6,182 nucleotides of DNA from Acidobacteriota bacterium (GTDB taxonomy: Bacteria; Acidobacteriota; Polarisedimenticolia; J045). The position numbers and the translations under genes were made by a program. Location: contig CP070706.1 of assembly GCA_020350085.1 (NCBI GenBank), forward strand, positions 1,809,689-1,815,870, in the 5' to 3' direction. The notes below the pieces were generated by a model that was not told the origin of the DNA, made no database searches, and worked only from the letters and a program-made list of their open reading frames with translations. This document shows, in pieces, positions 5,405 through 6,182 of this stretch; position 1 is the stretch's first letter, and every line of letters begins with the position of its first letter.

Positions 5405-6182
5405 CCCGACGTCTCCGGCTGAGGAGTCGGGGCTTCCAGCTTCGCGCGCCCGCCGACCTTCTCCGAGAAGCTCTGCACGACGTAGTAGAGCCAGGGAATG
5501 AGGAACACGCCCGCGACCGTGGCGAGCAGCATCCCGCCGAACACGGCCGTTCCCAGCGCACGGCGGCTCTCGGCGCCGGCACCGCTCGCGATCAACAACG
5601 GCATCACGCCCAGGATGAAGGAGAAGGCGGTCATCAGGATCGGGCGGAAGCGCAGCCTCGCCGCCTCAAGCGCGGCTTCGGTGGACGTCTTGCCCTCGGC
5701 CCGCAGCTGGTTGGAGAACTCGACGATCAGGATCGCCGTCTTGGCCGACAGCCCCACCAGGAGCACGAGGCCGATCTGGGTGTAGACGTTGTTGTCGAGC
5801 CCGCGAATCAGGGTGGCCGTCGCGGCGCCGAGCACCGCGATCGGCACCGAGAACATCACGCTCAGCGGCAAGCCCCAGCTCTCGTACTGCGCGGCGAGGA
5901 ACAGGTAGACGAAGACCAGTGCCAGGGCGAAGATGATGCCCGCCGCACCCCCTGCCCTCTGCTCCTGGAAGGTCACACCCGACCACTCGAAGCCCATCGA
6001 AGGCGGCAGGAGGTTCGTGGCGTTGCGGGCGATCGACGCGACCGCCTGACCCGAGCTGAAGCCCGTCGCGGCGTCGCCCGTGACGGTGGCGGCCGCGTAG
6101 AGGTTGTGCCGCTTCAGCACGGCCGGGCCGACAGTGTCGCTGACGGTGACGAGCGTGGACAGCGGCACCATCTTGCCCGAGG
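5401..6182 (-). CDS. C-terminal quarter of an RND multidrug efflux pump (AcrB/MexB-like, HAE1), 5' truncated by window edge
   Basis: The frame is open to the right edge: three codons (S-G-K) precede the ATG at 6171, and the run SGKMVPLS matches the porter domain of AcrB, so that ATG is internal. About 259 residues of a protein normally near 1,050 are visible. They hold the end of the porter domain (GFEWSGVTFQEQ) and then membrane segments 8 to 12. Conserved pieces are FLAAQYESW, GLDNNVYTQIGLVLLVGLSAK, AILIVEF and RFRPILMTAFSFILGVMPL. The Lys of GLSAK (codon 5742-5740), an Arg in RFRP and the Thr of LMT correspond to AcrB K940, R971 and T978, parts of the proton relay; the paired Asp residues would lie outside the window. 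It acts in the inner membrane, driven by proton influx. Its stop overlaps the start of the channel gene, showing one operon; the adaptor gene is expected further right. Confidence 0.95.
   Translation of the reverse strand, partial: SGKMVPLSTLVTVSDTVGPAVLKRHNLYAAATVTGDAATGFSSGQAVASIARNATNLLPPSMGFEWSGVTFQEQRAGGAAGIIFALALVFVYLFLAAQYESWGLPLSVMFSVPIAVLGAATATLIRGLDNNVYTQIGLVLLVGLSAKTAILIVEFSNQLRAEGKTSTEAALEAARLRFRPILMTAFSFILGVMPLLIASGAGAESRRALGTAVFGGMLLATVAGVFLIPWLYYVVQSFSEKVGGRAKLEAPTPQPETSG
5413..5416 (-). promoter_or_regulatory. Ribosome binding site of the efflux channel gene
   Basis: On the minus strand GGAG lies 8 nt before the ATG at 5404, inside the end of the pump gene. With the ATGA overlap it supports translation coupling and picks the first of two possible starts. 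Confidence 0.6.

Overview
The window looks like chromosomal DNA from a high-GC Gram-negative bacterium. Sixty-base lines counted by hand are about 48-62% GC in the otsA half and 62-72% GC in the efflux half. The outer-membrane efflux lipoprotein shows that the cell has an outer membrane. The proteins are consistent with a proteobacterial or myxobacterial-type lineage, but no base or residue here fixes the taxon.

Left part (1-2217, plus strand). A reading frame enters from the left edge and ends at 344; it is the C-terminal end of an acidic, helical protein I do not recognise. After about 300 bases without a convincing gene comes a complete GT20 gene, otsA (649-2133), for trehalose-6-phosphate synthase, with all the active-site motifs. 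Its stop codon lies inside the left arm of a striking long inverted repeat (2121-2217). The arms are 29 nt, the outer 16 bp pair perfectly, and the loop holds a GNRA-capped hairpin and a 10-nt palindrome. No otsB phosphatase gene lies beside otsA in this window.

Middle part (2238-3867). This is an apparently complete insertion sequence of about 1.63 kb. Imperfect terminal inverted repeats (11 bp identical, 13 of 14 overall) bracket one DD35E rve-type transposase gene. The transposase most likely starts at a GTG (2343) behind a GGAG ribosome site and a hairpin.

Right part (3868-6182, minus strand). This is the end of a tripartite multidrug-efflux operon: the last quarter of an AcrB/MexB-like RND pump (runs off the right edge), overlapping by ATGA with a complete OprM/NodT-like outer-membrane channel lipoprotein. 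Two bases after the channel gene a third reading frame opens with a signal-peptide-like hydrophobic stretch and is cut off exactly at the insertion-sequence end.

The pump and channel would act together as a proton-driven drug or solvent exporter; the periplasmic adaptor gene is presumably beyond the right edge. The insertion sequence separates two regions of different composition, shows no clear target duplication, and truncates a gene whose remainder is not seen on the other side. The simplest reading is that this is an IS-mediated junction (deletion or rearrangement) and not a clean insertion. I see no convincing new defence or metabolic system. The least explained elements are the structured inverted repeat at the otsA stop and the truncated frame after the efflux channel.
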